DNA of 6,124 nt. Source: Oleispira sp051275515 (GTDB taxonomy: Bacteria > Pseudomonadota > Gammaproteobacteria > Pseudomonadales > Oceanobacteraceae). The notes beneath the pieces were generated by a model that was not told where the DNA came from, searched no databases, and saw only the letters and a list, made by a program, of their open reading frames with translations. Below are positions 1-6,060 of this stretch, in pieces (position 1 is the stretch's first letter; each line of letters starts with the position of its first letter). The DNA is taken from positions 1-6,124 of the forward strand of contig JBNMOT010000172.1 in assembly GCA_051275515.1 (NCBI GenBank), in the 5' to 3' direction. Position numbers and translations under genes: made by a program.

Positions 1-1544
1 AACAAGAACTGACCGTATGCTTGGTTGAGAAAGGTTCTGAAGTCGGCGCCCACATTTTATCGGGTGCGGTCATTGAAGATCGTGCCCTAGTAGAGCTGTT
101 CCCTGACTACAAAGACATGGGTGCACCGCTAAATACTGAAGTATTAAAAGACGAAGTTTATATTTTGACCAGTGACAAAGGTGGTATTAAAACCCCTAAC
201 TGGGCAATTCCAAAGCCAATGCACAACGATGGCAATTACGTTGTAAGCCTTGCTAACGTCGTTCGTTGGTTAGGTGAGCAAGCTGAAGCCTTGGGTGTAG
301 AAATCTACCCAGGTTTTTCAGCGGCTGAATACATAGTAGAAGATGGTGCTGTTAAAGGCATCATTACCGGTGACATGGGTATATCTGAGTCGGGCGAACA
401 TACCGACATGTATATGCAAGGTATGGAACTGCGTGGCAAGTATACTGTATTTGCTGAAGGTTGCCGCGGCCACCTCGGTAAAGAGTTGATCGCTGAGTTC
501 AAGTTGGACGAAGGTAAAGATCCTCAGCACTATGGTATTGGTATCAAAGAGTTATGGGACATCCCTGCGGAGCAGCATCAAGAAGGTTTGGTTGTTCATG
601 GTGCTGGTTGGCCTTTAAGCGAATCTGGTTCTTCCGGTGGTTTCTTTTTATACCATACTGAAAACAACCAAGTTTCTTGCGGTTTGATTGCTGATTTATC
701 GTATACCAATCCACATCTTAGCCCGTTTGATGAGTTTCAGCGGTTGAAGCATCACCCAGTCCTTGCTAAGCATTTAGCGGGTGGTAAGCGCGTATCTTAC
801 GGTGCTCGTGCAATTGCTAAGGGAGGCTTAAACTGCCTACCTAAAATGACCTTCCCAGGTGGTTTGGTTGTGGGTTGTGATGCCGGTACTTTGAATTTTG
901 CTAAAATCAAAGGCACACATACCGCAATGAAGAGCGGCATGATTGCGGCTGAAGAGATCGTTAAGGCGCTTAAAGCTGATCGTGCTAATGATGAGATTAC
1001 TGAGTTCGCCGCCGCGTTTGAAGCTTCATGGGTTTATGAAGAATTGAAAGGCAGTCGTAACTTTGGTCCTGCAATGCACAAGTTTGGCATGTACCTAGGC
1101 GCGGCATTTAACTTCATTGACCAAAACTTGTTCAAGATTCCAGTAAGCTTGCACGATACGATACCCGATCACGCAACACTGAAGCTTGCTTCAGAGTGCA
1201 AAGAGATTGTCTATCCTAAGCCGGATGGTGTACTAAGTTTCGCTAAGCTTGATTCTGTATTCATTGCTAACGTAAACCATGCTGAAGATCAGCCAAGTCA
1301 CTTGCGCTTGAAAGATGCCTCGATTCCTCTAGGGTCTAACCTTGAGAAATTCAATGAGCCTGCTCAGCGTTATTGCCCTGCCGGTGTTTATGAAATTATT
1401 GAAGAAGCCAATGGTGACAAGCGCTTCCAGATAAATTCTCAAAACTGCGTGCATTGTAAGACGTGTGATATTAAAGACCCTGCACAGAATATTACTTGGG
1501 TAACACCTGAGGGTTCCGGTGGTCCGAACTATCCAAACATGTAA
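1..1544 (+). CDS. Electron transfer flavoprotein-ubiquinone oxidoreductase (ETF-QO), 5' end missing
   Basis: Inner-membrane-associated FAD and 4Fe-4S enzyme that takes electrons from reduced ETF (fed by acyl-CoA and related dehydrogenases) and reduces ubiquinone. The frame is open from base 3, giving 513 residues against about 550 for complete bacterial ETF-QO. The missing part is the N-terminus with the Rossmann GxGxxG for FAD; the first visible residues (QELTVCLVEKGSEVGAH) continue that FAD domain. Family hallmarks follow: LSGAVIEDRAL, the FAEGCRGHLGK flavin-site segment near residue 152, YGIGIKELW, LSPFDEFQRLKHHP, and the FPGGLVVGCDAGTLN / KIKGTHTAMKSGM stretch of the FAD and quinone region. 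The C-terminal cluster domain is intact, with Cys 458 (CPAG) and Cys 482, 485 and 488 (CVHCKTC) as 4Fe-4S ligands, ending in GGPNYPNM as is usual. TTG at 21 is not the start, because homology continues upstream of it. etfA/etfB are not visible in the window. The gene ends in its own terminator at 1581-1605. Confidence 0.96.
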   Translation, partial: QELTVCLVEKGSEVGAHILSGAVIEDRALVELFPDYKDMGAPLNTEVLKDEVYILTSDKGGIKTPNWAIPKPMHNDGNYVVSLANVVRWLGEQAEALGVEIYPGFSAAEYIVEDGAVKGIITGDMGISESGEHTDMYMQGMELRGKYTVFAEGCRGHLGKELIAEFKLDEGKDPQHYGIGIKELWDIPAEQHQEGLVVHGAGWPLSESGSSGGFFLYHTENNQVSCGLIADLSYTNPHLSPFDEFQRLKHHPVLAKHLAGGKRVSYGARAIAKGGLNCLPKMTFPGGLVVGCDAGTLNFAKIKGTHTAMKSGMIAAEEIVKALKADRANDEITEFAAAFEASWVYEELKGSRNFGPAMHKFGMYLGAAFNFIDQNLFKIPVSLHDTIPDHATLKLASECKEIVYPKPDGVLSFAKLDSVFIANVNHAEDQPSHLRLKDASIPLGSNLEKFNEPAQRYCPAGVYEIIEEANGDKRFQINSQNCVHCKTCDIKDPAQNITWVTPEGSGGPNYPNM

Positions 1545-1580
1545 TTGCTATTCTTCTTGCTTAAAACGTAGAGATTATTT

Positions 1581-1605
1581 AAAAGCGACTTCGGTCGCTT
1601 TTTTT
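1581..1605 (+). terminator. Rho-independent terminator of the ETF-QO gene
   Basis: A GCGAC/GTCGC stem (1585-1589 with 1594-1598) closes a TTCG tetraloop in the very stable C(UUCG)G context. Four A-T pairs extend it (1581-1584 with 1599-1602), and a seven-T run covers 1599-1605. It lies 36 bases after the ETF-QO stop. Read from the other strand the stem is followed by only four U, so it could back up termination of the minus-strand genes, more weakly. Confidence 0.92.
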
Positions 1606-1609
1606 GGGC

Positions 1610-1677
1610 CTGCAGTAAACAGATGTTTTAATAAAATAGGTAAAATCTCCCCGACTAAGAGGGGATTTTTACTGCAG
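1610..1677. repeat. Perfect 10-bp inverted repeat flanking the DUF1285 stop codon
   Basis: CTGCAGTAAA at 1610-1619 is exactly inverted as TTTACTGCAG at 1668-1677, with 48 bases between. The right arm lies in the last codons of the minus-strand DUF1285 gene and the left arm in its 3' untranslated region. The spacer holds the terminator-like hairpin at 1642-1669 (overlapping the arm by two bases). In the minus-strand RNA the arms could pair into a long outer stem. An exact 10-bp match in so short a region is unlikely by chance, but no function is known to me. Confidence 0.6.
1642..1669 (-). terminator. Probable terminator of the minus-strand gene cluster, overlapping the stop codon
   Basis: Read on the minus strand, TCCCC (1665-1661) pairs with GGGGA (1652-1648) around an 8-base loop containing the TAG stop, then GATTTTA follows. 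An alternative register pairs the flanking AAAATC with GATTTT and has one C-A mismatch. The U tract is short (four), so efficiency is uncertain. The A/T-rich flanks on both sides also allow weak action on the + strand. Its place at the end of four co-directional genes supports the call. Confidence 0.6.
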
Positions 1678-2200
1678 AGCCGCAACTGCTAAGAAAGAAA
1701 CCATCGGGTCGTTCTTCCGCGAGGCTCACTAGTTCATAATACGTGCTTTGATTCAGCTTCCCCCACAGTCTATTACGTACTTCTATGTAAGGTATGTTGT
1801 CTCCCGCTGCGTTTGTTCTGAACTCGATTTTATTGTTATCACTGGCAACCACTTCGTCCCCTAGACTCGTTATGAAGGTAAGCTTTTGCTGGCCATCTAT
1901 GGTTTCGCTTTTCATTAATACGATGCTAAAAGGCACATCTTTAACCGTGATTTTTAGCTTCTCACTGGGTGTGACAAGAAAATACTCTTCACCCTCTCTG
2001 CGCAAAATAGATGCAAACATACGCGCGAGGTCCTGACGATCAAAATGTCCCCCTTCATGAAACCAGCGGCCTTGAGCATCGATCACAATGTCAATATTAT
2101 TGACAATCTCTGGGTTCCAGTCTTCTACGGGAGGCATTTTTTGTGCGCGCTCAAACTTACCTAATAACTTAAAAAGATCTTTACCACCGGAACTGTTCAT
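1655..2200 (-). CDS. DUF1285 family protein
   Basis: A cytoplasmic protein of 181 residues with no signal peptide or membrane segment, about the usual length for DUF1285 (Pfam PF06938). Family features seen: PPVEDWNP (residues 23-30), IDIVIDAQGRWFHEG (36-50), the Asp-Arg-Gln-Asp-Leu helix (54-58), the ILRREGEEYFLVTPSEK core (65-81), then VPFSIVLM, GDEVVAS and a C-terminal Tyr-rich repeat of the fold. From memory, crystal structures from Shewanella and a Ruegeria-type bacterium show a fold with two similar motifs and suggest a signalling role; no biochemical activity is established. The ATG at 2200 has a good GAGGA site six bases upstream, and an in-frame TGA at 2212-2210 rules out a longer protein. 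It is the last gene of the minus-strand group, 31 bases after the radical SAM gene, so co-transcription is likely. The stop codon sits in the loop of a hairpin. Confidence 0.9.
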   Translation of the reverse strand: MNSSGGKDLFKLLGKFERAQKMPPVEDWNPEIVNNIDIVIDAQGRWFHEGGHFDRQDLARMFASILRREGEEYFLVTPSEKLKITVKDVPFSIVLMKSETIDGQQKLTFITSLGDEVVASDNNKIEFRTNAAGDNIPYIEVRNRLWGKLNQSTYYELVSLAEERPDGFFLSSCGSAVKIPS

Positions 2201-2206
2201 ATCAAA

Positions 2207-2211
2207 TCCTC
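2207..2211 (-). promoter_or_regulatory. Ribosome binding site of the DUF1285 gene
   Basis: GAGGA on the minus strand, six bases before the ATG at 2200. It is the clearest Shine-Dalgarno for any start in the minus-strand group apart from that of the propeller gene. Confidence 0.75.
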
Positions 2212-2231
2212 ATAAACTTCATTAAGGCTTT

Positions 2232-3110
2232 TTACAGGCCTCGTTGCCATTCTTGGCGTAATGCAATGCGGCCAGCGATAGCATCATCTAACTGATCTAA
2301 GAACTTCTGTTTGTCTAAACCCAGCGTCCCTTTTAGGGTTACGTAATTTGAGGCGTGGTCGCTACGAAAAATTGTATTTTTTAATTTTAATGACTCAATT
2401 AAATGGCGCATTTCCATGAACAAGGTGCGCTGATCAGGAAGTTCATACTCGCCATTAAAGCCTTCTCTAACCCTTTCGTCCCCCATTGGATAACTAACGA
2501 CCAGCAACGACAGGTAATCTGGCTGAGCCTCATTCATTAAACGAGCAGAGCTTTCGGCGTGTTGTTGGCTATATTTCATACCGCCCATGCCATTAAGAAT
2601 CATAACAGAGGTTTTGATTCCCGCTTGCTTAAGCTTGGTAAGCGCACTTAATGTAGAGTCGTAAGTCTCGCCTTTATTGATGAACTCAAGAATTTGATCG
2701 TCGCCGCTTTCTGCACCCACGTAAGCCATGCCAAAGCCAAGCTGTTGCAGTGACTTTAGGTCTTCAACAGATTTCTTACGGATATTGCGGGGTAAGCAAT
2801 AGCTACTTACCCGTTTTACCCAAGGCATGTATTGCTTAATGGCGGTCAGTATTTCAACTAGGCGCCTGGTTGATAAAACCAAGGCATCACCATCCGCTAA
2901 GAAAACCTTATCGAATTGAGGGCCGTCTGCTGCTGCTTTTTTAATATCAGCTAATGTATCGGCTTCTGCTTTTGCGTTGAATTTTTTCTGCGGCTGAGTA
3001 TACATGTCACAAAAAGTACATTTATTCCATGAGCAGCCATTAGTGACCTGAAGGATAAGAGATCGGCCCTCACTAGGGGGACGAAATACGGGTTCTACAT
3101 AGTTAAGCAT
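2232..3110 (-). CDS. Radical SAM protein of unknown substrate, CX4CX2C cluster motif
   Basis: A 292-residue cytoplasmic protein that should bind a 4Fe-4S cluster and S-adenosylmethionine and generate a 5'-deoxyadenosyl radical. The cluster motif is C26-x4-C31-x2-C34 (GCSWNKCTFCDMY), one residue longer than the canonical CX3CX2C; the DNA (TGC TCA TGG AAT AAA TGT ACT TTT TGT) confirms it. I recall the same GCS-x-N-x-CTFC spacing in uncharacterised relatives, so it is probably a family trait rather than a defect. Other signs are the opening EPVFRPPSEG...LILQVTNG, a VFLADGDALVL strand (69-79), SSYCLPRNI (102-110) and the GAESGDD SAM-barrel segment (132-138). The barrel is followed by a short C-terminal part (about residues 225-292) without extra cysteines for a second cluster. 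The start is fixed by family homology and an in-frame TAA three codons upstream; there is no clear Shine-Dalgarno. It lies between the SDR and DUF1285 genes. Confidence 0.9.
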   Translation of the reverse strand: MLNYVEPVFRPPSEGRSLILQVTNGCSWNKCTFCDMYTQPQKKFNAKAEADTLADIKKAAADGPQFDKVFLADGDALVLSTRRLVEILTAIKQYMPWVKRVSSYCLPRNIRKKSVEDLKSLQQLGFGMAYVGAESGDDQILEFINKGETYDSTLSALTKLKQAGIKTSVMILNGMGGMKYSQQHAESSARLMNEAQPDYLSLLVVSYPMGDERVREGFNGEYELPDQRTLFMEMRHLIESLKLKNTIFRSDHASNYVTLKGTLGLDKQKFLDQLDDAIAGRIALRQEWQRGL

Positions 3111-3115
3111 TATGT

Positions 3116-3124
3116 CTTATACCA
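3116..3124 (-). promoter_or_regulatory. Possible extended -10 element just before the radical SAM gene
   Basis: The minus strand reads TGGTATAAG, close to the extended -10 consensus TGnTATAAT, only five bases before the ATG at 3110. A transcript from it would start at or next to the ATG and be leaderless, which fits the missing Shine-Dalgarno. No convincing -35 is seen. Read-through from the SDR gene, ending 62 bases upstream, is the alternative. Confidence 0.3.
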
Positions 3125-3172
3125 AAGAGAATATTGCTACATTTTACAGGAAAGAACGCAACTTGGCTCCCT

Positions 3173-4021
3173 TCAAACCTTTTTCTGCCCGTCGGTTTTA
3201 TTGACTGCATAACGAATGAGCTGTTTCATTAACGCAGCAAATAAACGAGGAAATAAACGAGCAAAAACAATGACTGTTTTCGCATTAAAACTAGGAATAA
3301 TCATCCACTTGCCTGCTTCAATGCCTTGAAATATCTGGTTACACGCGTCGTCTGATTCCATTGAACCAGCGAATCTCTTCAGCTCAAGCGAAACGGGGTC
3401 ACCTTCTGCATGTTCTTGCACAACCATGGGGGTTTTTACTTCGGGAGGACAAACGCATGAAACACGAATGCCTTTTCCTTCATACTCATAACGCAAGGTC
3501 GTCGCTAGACCAACAACGCCGAACTTAGATGCGCCATAAGCACTGTAACCATAATTACTGATTAGCCCGGCAACGGATGCGATTAGGGCAATTTGTGAAC
3601 CAGGCTTCATATTTGGCAGCACAGCAGAAGCAAAATTAAAGCTACCGTTGAGATTGACGTCGATAATTCTCTTAAAAGCTTGCGGAGAAGTGTCTTCAAA
3701 GGCTTTATTAATTAATATCCCTGCTGAATTAATGGCTAAGTCAGGTGCGCCAAATTGCTCAATAGCCGCAACTACTGATTGATTAACAGCTTCAGGTACA
3801 GAGATATTAGTGTTTAAAAATAGACAGCCACCACTATTCTCCTTAGCAATACTTAAAAGCTTGTCTTGCTGATCCTCTGAAATATGAAGATCAAGAATAC
3901 TCACGCGGGCGCCACTCATTAAATAGCGAGTGGCGAGGCCATGGCCAAGACCACTGCCACCGCCGGTAATGATAACGTGCCTGGATTTAGCACTCTTTAT
4001 GCTGTTATTGCTGTTTTTCAT
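3173..4021 (-). CDS. Classical short-chain dehydrogenase/reductase (SDR)
   Basis: A 282-residue NAD(P)-dependent oxidoreductase acting on an unknown alcohol or ketone, probably in the cytoplasm. The Rossmann TGGGSGLG lies at 19-26 and NSAG at 98-101. The catalytic tetrad is complete: N123, S149 (in IASVAG), Y162 and K166 (YGASK). D44 at the end of the second strand suggests NAD(H) over NADP(H). The usual PG motif after the sixth strand reads CPPEVKTP (191-198), like the PPD-TP of 3-ketodihydrosphingosine reductase relatives. The tail (239-273) is hydrophobic with basic residues and could be an amphipathic membrane-associating helix, as expected for a lipid-like substrate; this is inference. 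An in-frame TAG two codons upstream fixes the ATG. No Shine-Dalgarno is evident, only an A-rich leader. It lies 44 bases after the propeller gene and 62 before the radical SAM gene, in the same direction. Confidence 0.92.
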   Translation of the reverse strand: MKNSNNSIKSAKSRHVIITGGGSGLGHGLATRYLMSGARVSILDLHISEDQQDKLLSIAKENSGGCLFLNTNISVPEAVNQSVVAAIEQFGAPDLAINSAGILINKAFEDTSPQAFKRIIDVNLNGSFNFASAVLPNMKPGSQIALIASVAGLISNYGYSAYGASKFGVVGLATTLRYEYEGKGIRVSCVCPPEVKTPMVVQEHAEGDPVSLELKRFAGSMESDDACNQIFQGIEAGKWMIIPSFNAKTVIVFARLFPRLFAALMKQLIRYAVNKTDGQKKV

Positions 4022-4034
4022 GATCTAGAGCGTC

Positions 4035-4067
4035 TTTTTTTTATTCGTGGCTATGTCTGTTTTTTTT
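4035..4067. repeat. Two eight-base homopolymer tracts between the propeller and SDR genes
   Basis: T8 runs at 4035-4042 and 4060-4067 (A8 in the minus-strand mRNA) lie in similar settings, GTCT-T8-AT and GTCTG-T8-AT, 25 bases apart. The 4060-4067 tract includes part of the TAA stop of the propeller gene. No hairpin precedes either tract on the + strand, so they are not + strand terminators. Confidence 0.55.
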
Positions 4068-5856
4068 ATAGGTTTTCGGCCAGCGTTAGGCAAATTAGCT
4101 TACCACGACCCCCTTCAATGGCCGATGATGGTAAGTTTGCATTACTTGTGCAGACCTCACCTTCTGGGGTGAAAATAAAGTCACGTAAAAAAGTAACCCG
4201 CGTAGGGCTGGGATACGCAATGAAAGTCTCTTGCTCTGGGTTAAAGCGCAAAATGCGATCCGACATATTCGCTGCAATCCATACATGCTGAGTACTGGGT
4301 TCAATGCCAACCGCATACGGCGTTTCATATTCACCTTTTGCTAATAACGGTAACGTATAATCTTTTACAAATTTCTCGCTGCGGGTATCAAACTTCATCA
4401 ATACACCACTTTCAAACGAAGGAATCCAAAGCGTCCCATCCGCGGCAAAACGTAAACGTCGTGGTGAGGGAAAAGGCGTTTTAAATTCGGTTACCTCACC
4501 CGTAGCGGCATTAATTTTACCAATATAACCAGAATAAAGTTTTGAGTACCAAATAGAGCCATCAATAGGACTTACATCAATGCCATAAGGCAGGTTCAAA
4601 ACCTCACGCCCTTCCCCCGTTACCTGGTGGTGAGATAAAGTAACGTGCATATCTTTTTTACCAAACCATGAAGCTACTTCAAGAATCGAAGGTAAAAAAG
4701 CATCCGAAACCCAGCGCCAAAGTCCGTTAGACGGTAGGTCAATCAATATAATTTCTTTCGTTTCAATGTTCATGCGCCCAATTTGATTCGATAACGCTAA
4801 GGTAAACCAAAGCTCACCCTTGTCATCAAATCGTAACGTATGCGGGTAGATGGCATCCTTACCAATCGCGACAAACTCTGTTTTGCGGGTATTAGGATCA
4901 ATAATGCCAATTTCCGCGGCTAGGGAGTTGGTGGTATACAGCTTTCCATCTGGCCCAGCAATAATAGAGTGTGGCCCATGGTGAGCTTGAAAAGTACCCA
5001 GCGGTGCAACCGCTCCTGCAAACATACCCCCTAGGGGCAAGTCGTTAGCCGGCCATTGAATATGATCAATTTCGTTGGTCTTTCGGTCTAATATCCATAT
5101 CTTATCAGCACTCATATCAACGCCATAAATTAGGCCATCTTCACCAAGCTCAACATCATGAACATAGTTAACGGGCCCTCCGAAAGACCACTCACGCCAA
5201 ACGGTGCCTGGAAGTTTATCGTGCATTGATCGAGTTCTGACTGTCTTAACCGCTTCGCCATTAAAGTCACTGGCCAATGTTTTAGCAAAAGCGGCTTCAT
5301 TATCCCAAGTAATCACAGCACCATAACCCTGCATGCGTTTTATAACGGCTGTCCACTGCTCTTCGGTTTTAGGCGCACGAGTTGTGCTATTACCGATTTG
5401 ATGGCAAAAGTGGCACTGGCTAATAAAATCTTGTTTAGTATCGGTATCATCCCATCTTACAGACGATGCATGAGCACTCGCGGTGAGGCGTTCTGATATA
5501 GCAATCGGATCAGTCAGTGCTTTGATCTGCAGAGATTGAGGTTCTAACGTTCCTGATGGAATGTTAATGATGTGATCTGAAAAGGCGGCCCCTGCTCTTG
5601 CTCTTAATGTAAGAGGCGGCATCAAGAAATCTTGATCAATCGACCACTGGCCTTGCTCATCCGTATAATGAGTAATACTGACGCCGCGACTGTCGGTCAC
5701 CGTAACCATGGCACCGGCTAATTGCTTACTCGAATTTTCCAGTGAAACCGTGCCCGCTACATGGCTACTATCGGCCATGACTAAGTTGGCTGACAGCATC
5801 AGAATACTTAAGCTGAGGATTTTTTTATTGTTATTAATTATTTTTATTAGACTCAC
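4066..5856 (-). CDS. Secreted hybrid: beta-sandwich, mini-cytochrome c domain and seven-bladed Vgb-like propeller
   Basis: A 596-residue exported protein, probably periplasmic. With the GTG start at 5856 it begins with a clean signal peptide: KK at 11-12, hydrophobic 13-26, and cleavage after V-M-A28. Residues 33-112 resemble a carboxypeptidase-regulatory-like (transthyretin-type) beta-sandwich. Residues 143-200 are a short cytochrome c domain with CHFCH (C148, C151, H152) and an EEQW..VIKRMQGYGA helix; M175 is a candidate axial ligand. Seven repeats follow (about 231-266, 295-329, 337-372, 423-458, 464-500, 512-548, 556-590) with the DG-x-LW / IG-x-I pattern of Vgb (streptogramin lyase-like) propellers. 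A Trp-rich insert lies at 373-422. Databases may label this virginiamycin B lyase, but the heme domain makes antibiotic resistance unlikely; a periplasmic redox enzyme or sensor is more plausible, substrate unknown. The frame stays open up to an ATG at 5955, but that lies upstream of the promoter, lacks a ribosome site and would bury the signal peptide. Confidence 0.85.
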   Translation of the reverse strand: MSLIKIINNNKKILSLSILMLSANLVMADSSHVAGTVSLENSSKQLAGAMVTVTDSRGVSITHYTDEQGQWSIDQDFLMPPLTLRARAGAAFSDHIINIPSGTLEPQSLQIKALTDPIAISERLTASAHASSVRWDDTDTKQDFISQCHFCHQIGNSTTRAPKTEEQWTAVIKRMQGYGAVITWDNEAAFAKTLASDFNGEAVKTVRTRSMHDKLPGTVWREWSFGGPVNYVHDVELGEDGLIYGVDMSADKIWILDRKTNEIDHIQWPANDLPLGGMFAGAVAPLGTFQAHHGPHSIIAGPDGKLYTTNSLAAEIGIIDPNTRKTEFVAIGKDAIYPHTLRFDDKGELWFTLALSNQIGRMNIETKEIILIDLPSNGLWRWVSDAFLPSILEVASWFGKKDMHVTLSHHQVTGEGREVLNLPYGIDVSPIDGSIWYSKLYSGYIGKINAATGEVTEFKTPFPSPRRLRFAADGTLWIPSFESGVLMKFDTRSEKFVKDYTLPLLAKGEYETPYAVGIEPSTQHVWIAANMSDRILRFNPEQETFIAYPSPTRVTFLRDFIFTPEGEVCTSNANLPSSAIEGGRGKLICLTLAENL

Positions 5857-5863
5857 AATCACA

Positions 5864-5869
5864 CTTCCT
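5864..5869 (-). promoter_or_regulatory. Ribosome binding site choosing the GTG start of the propeller gene
   Basis: AGGAAG on the minus strand, seven bases before the GTG at 5856-5854. Another GTG three codons earlier would be only one base away from this site. The chosen start puts the signal peptide right at the N-terminus. Confidence 0.7.
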
Positions 5870-5900
5870 ACTCTCGATAAAATTTTTACTGAATCATCGC

Positions 5901-5928
5901 ATAATATATGAAGAGTATGAGTGTGCAA
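5901..5928 (-). promoter_or_regulatory. Sigma70-type promoter for the propeller gene and perhaps the cluster
   Basis: On the minus strand a -35 TTGCAC (5928-5923) and a -10 TATTAT (5906-5901) are separated by 16 bases; each differs from consensus at one or two positions. The expected transcription start is near 5894, giving a leader of roughly 38 bases to the GTG. It is the best promoter I see for the minus-strand genes. Confidence 0.55.
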
Positions 5929-5953
5929 TCCCCATCGAAAATTAATAGTCCTC

Positions 5954-5996
5954 ATAGGTAAAGGTATTTCGTAAATTAAACGAAAGGAATACCTAT
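5954..5996. promoter_or_regulatory. Imperfect inverted repeat upstream of the propeller promoter
   Basis: The outer arms ATAGGTA (5954-5960) and TACCTAT (5990-5996) and the inner arms TTTCGT (5967-5972) and ACGAAA (5980-5985) give 13 paired bases around an AAATTAA loop, with an unequal internal bulge (AAGGTA against GGAA). The centre is about 80 bases upstream of the predicted transcription start, a plausible activator position. No T run follows on either strand, so it is a poor terminator for a gene entering from the right. The regulator is unknown. Confidence 0.45.
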
Positions 5997-6060
5997 ATGA
6001 AAAACATCATAATTTACCGACAGTAAAGTAAGCCGAATTTACAACTCCATTCTTGATAGT

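Noticed and set aside
305..530. Two minus-strand open frames inside the ETF-QO gene
   Set aside because: They are antisense to a strongly conserved coding region, with no ribosome site or recognisable protein.
21..1544. TTG at 21 as the start of a complete ETF-QO
   Set aside because: The frame and the homology continue to the window edge, and the N-terminal FAD-binding GxGxxG is missing. The gene is simply truncated by the window.
1794..2036. 80-residue + strand open frame
   Set aside because: Antisense to DUF1285 codons; its hydrophobic, Ser/Leu-rich look comes from the opposite strand's coding bias.
2990..3036. The extra residue in the radical SAM motif as an inactivating mutation
   Set aside because: The surrounding NGCSWNKCTFCDMY matches the pattern I recall for the family, and the frame is otherwise intact.
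3941..4334. A + strand frame over the SDR start and propeller end, and a minus-strand frame at 4095-4334 in another register
   Set aside because: Both overlap well-supported genes and have no family features or start signals.
4066..5856. Calling the propeller protein a virginiamycin B (streptogramin) lyase resistance gene
   Set aside because: The propeller fold matches, but the protein is secreted, carries a heme c motif and lacks the WFTE acidic residue in every blade. The name would overstate function.
5708..5911. 67-residue + strand open frame
   Set aside because: Antisense to the signal peptide and sandwich of the propeller protein; its hydrophobic run mirrors the signal peptide and AT-rich leader.
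6011..6042. Direct repeat of AATTTAC at 6011-6017 and 6036-6042
   Set aside because: Seven bases in AT-rich sequence are expected by chance, and there are no further copies at regular spacing.
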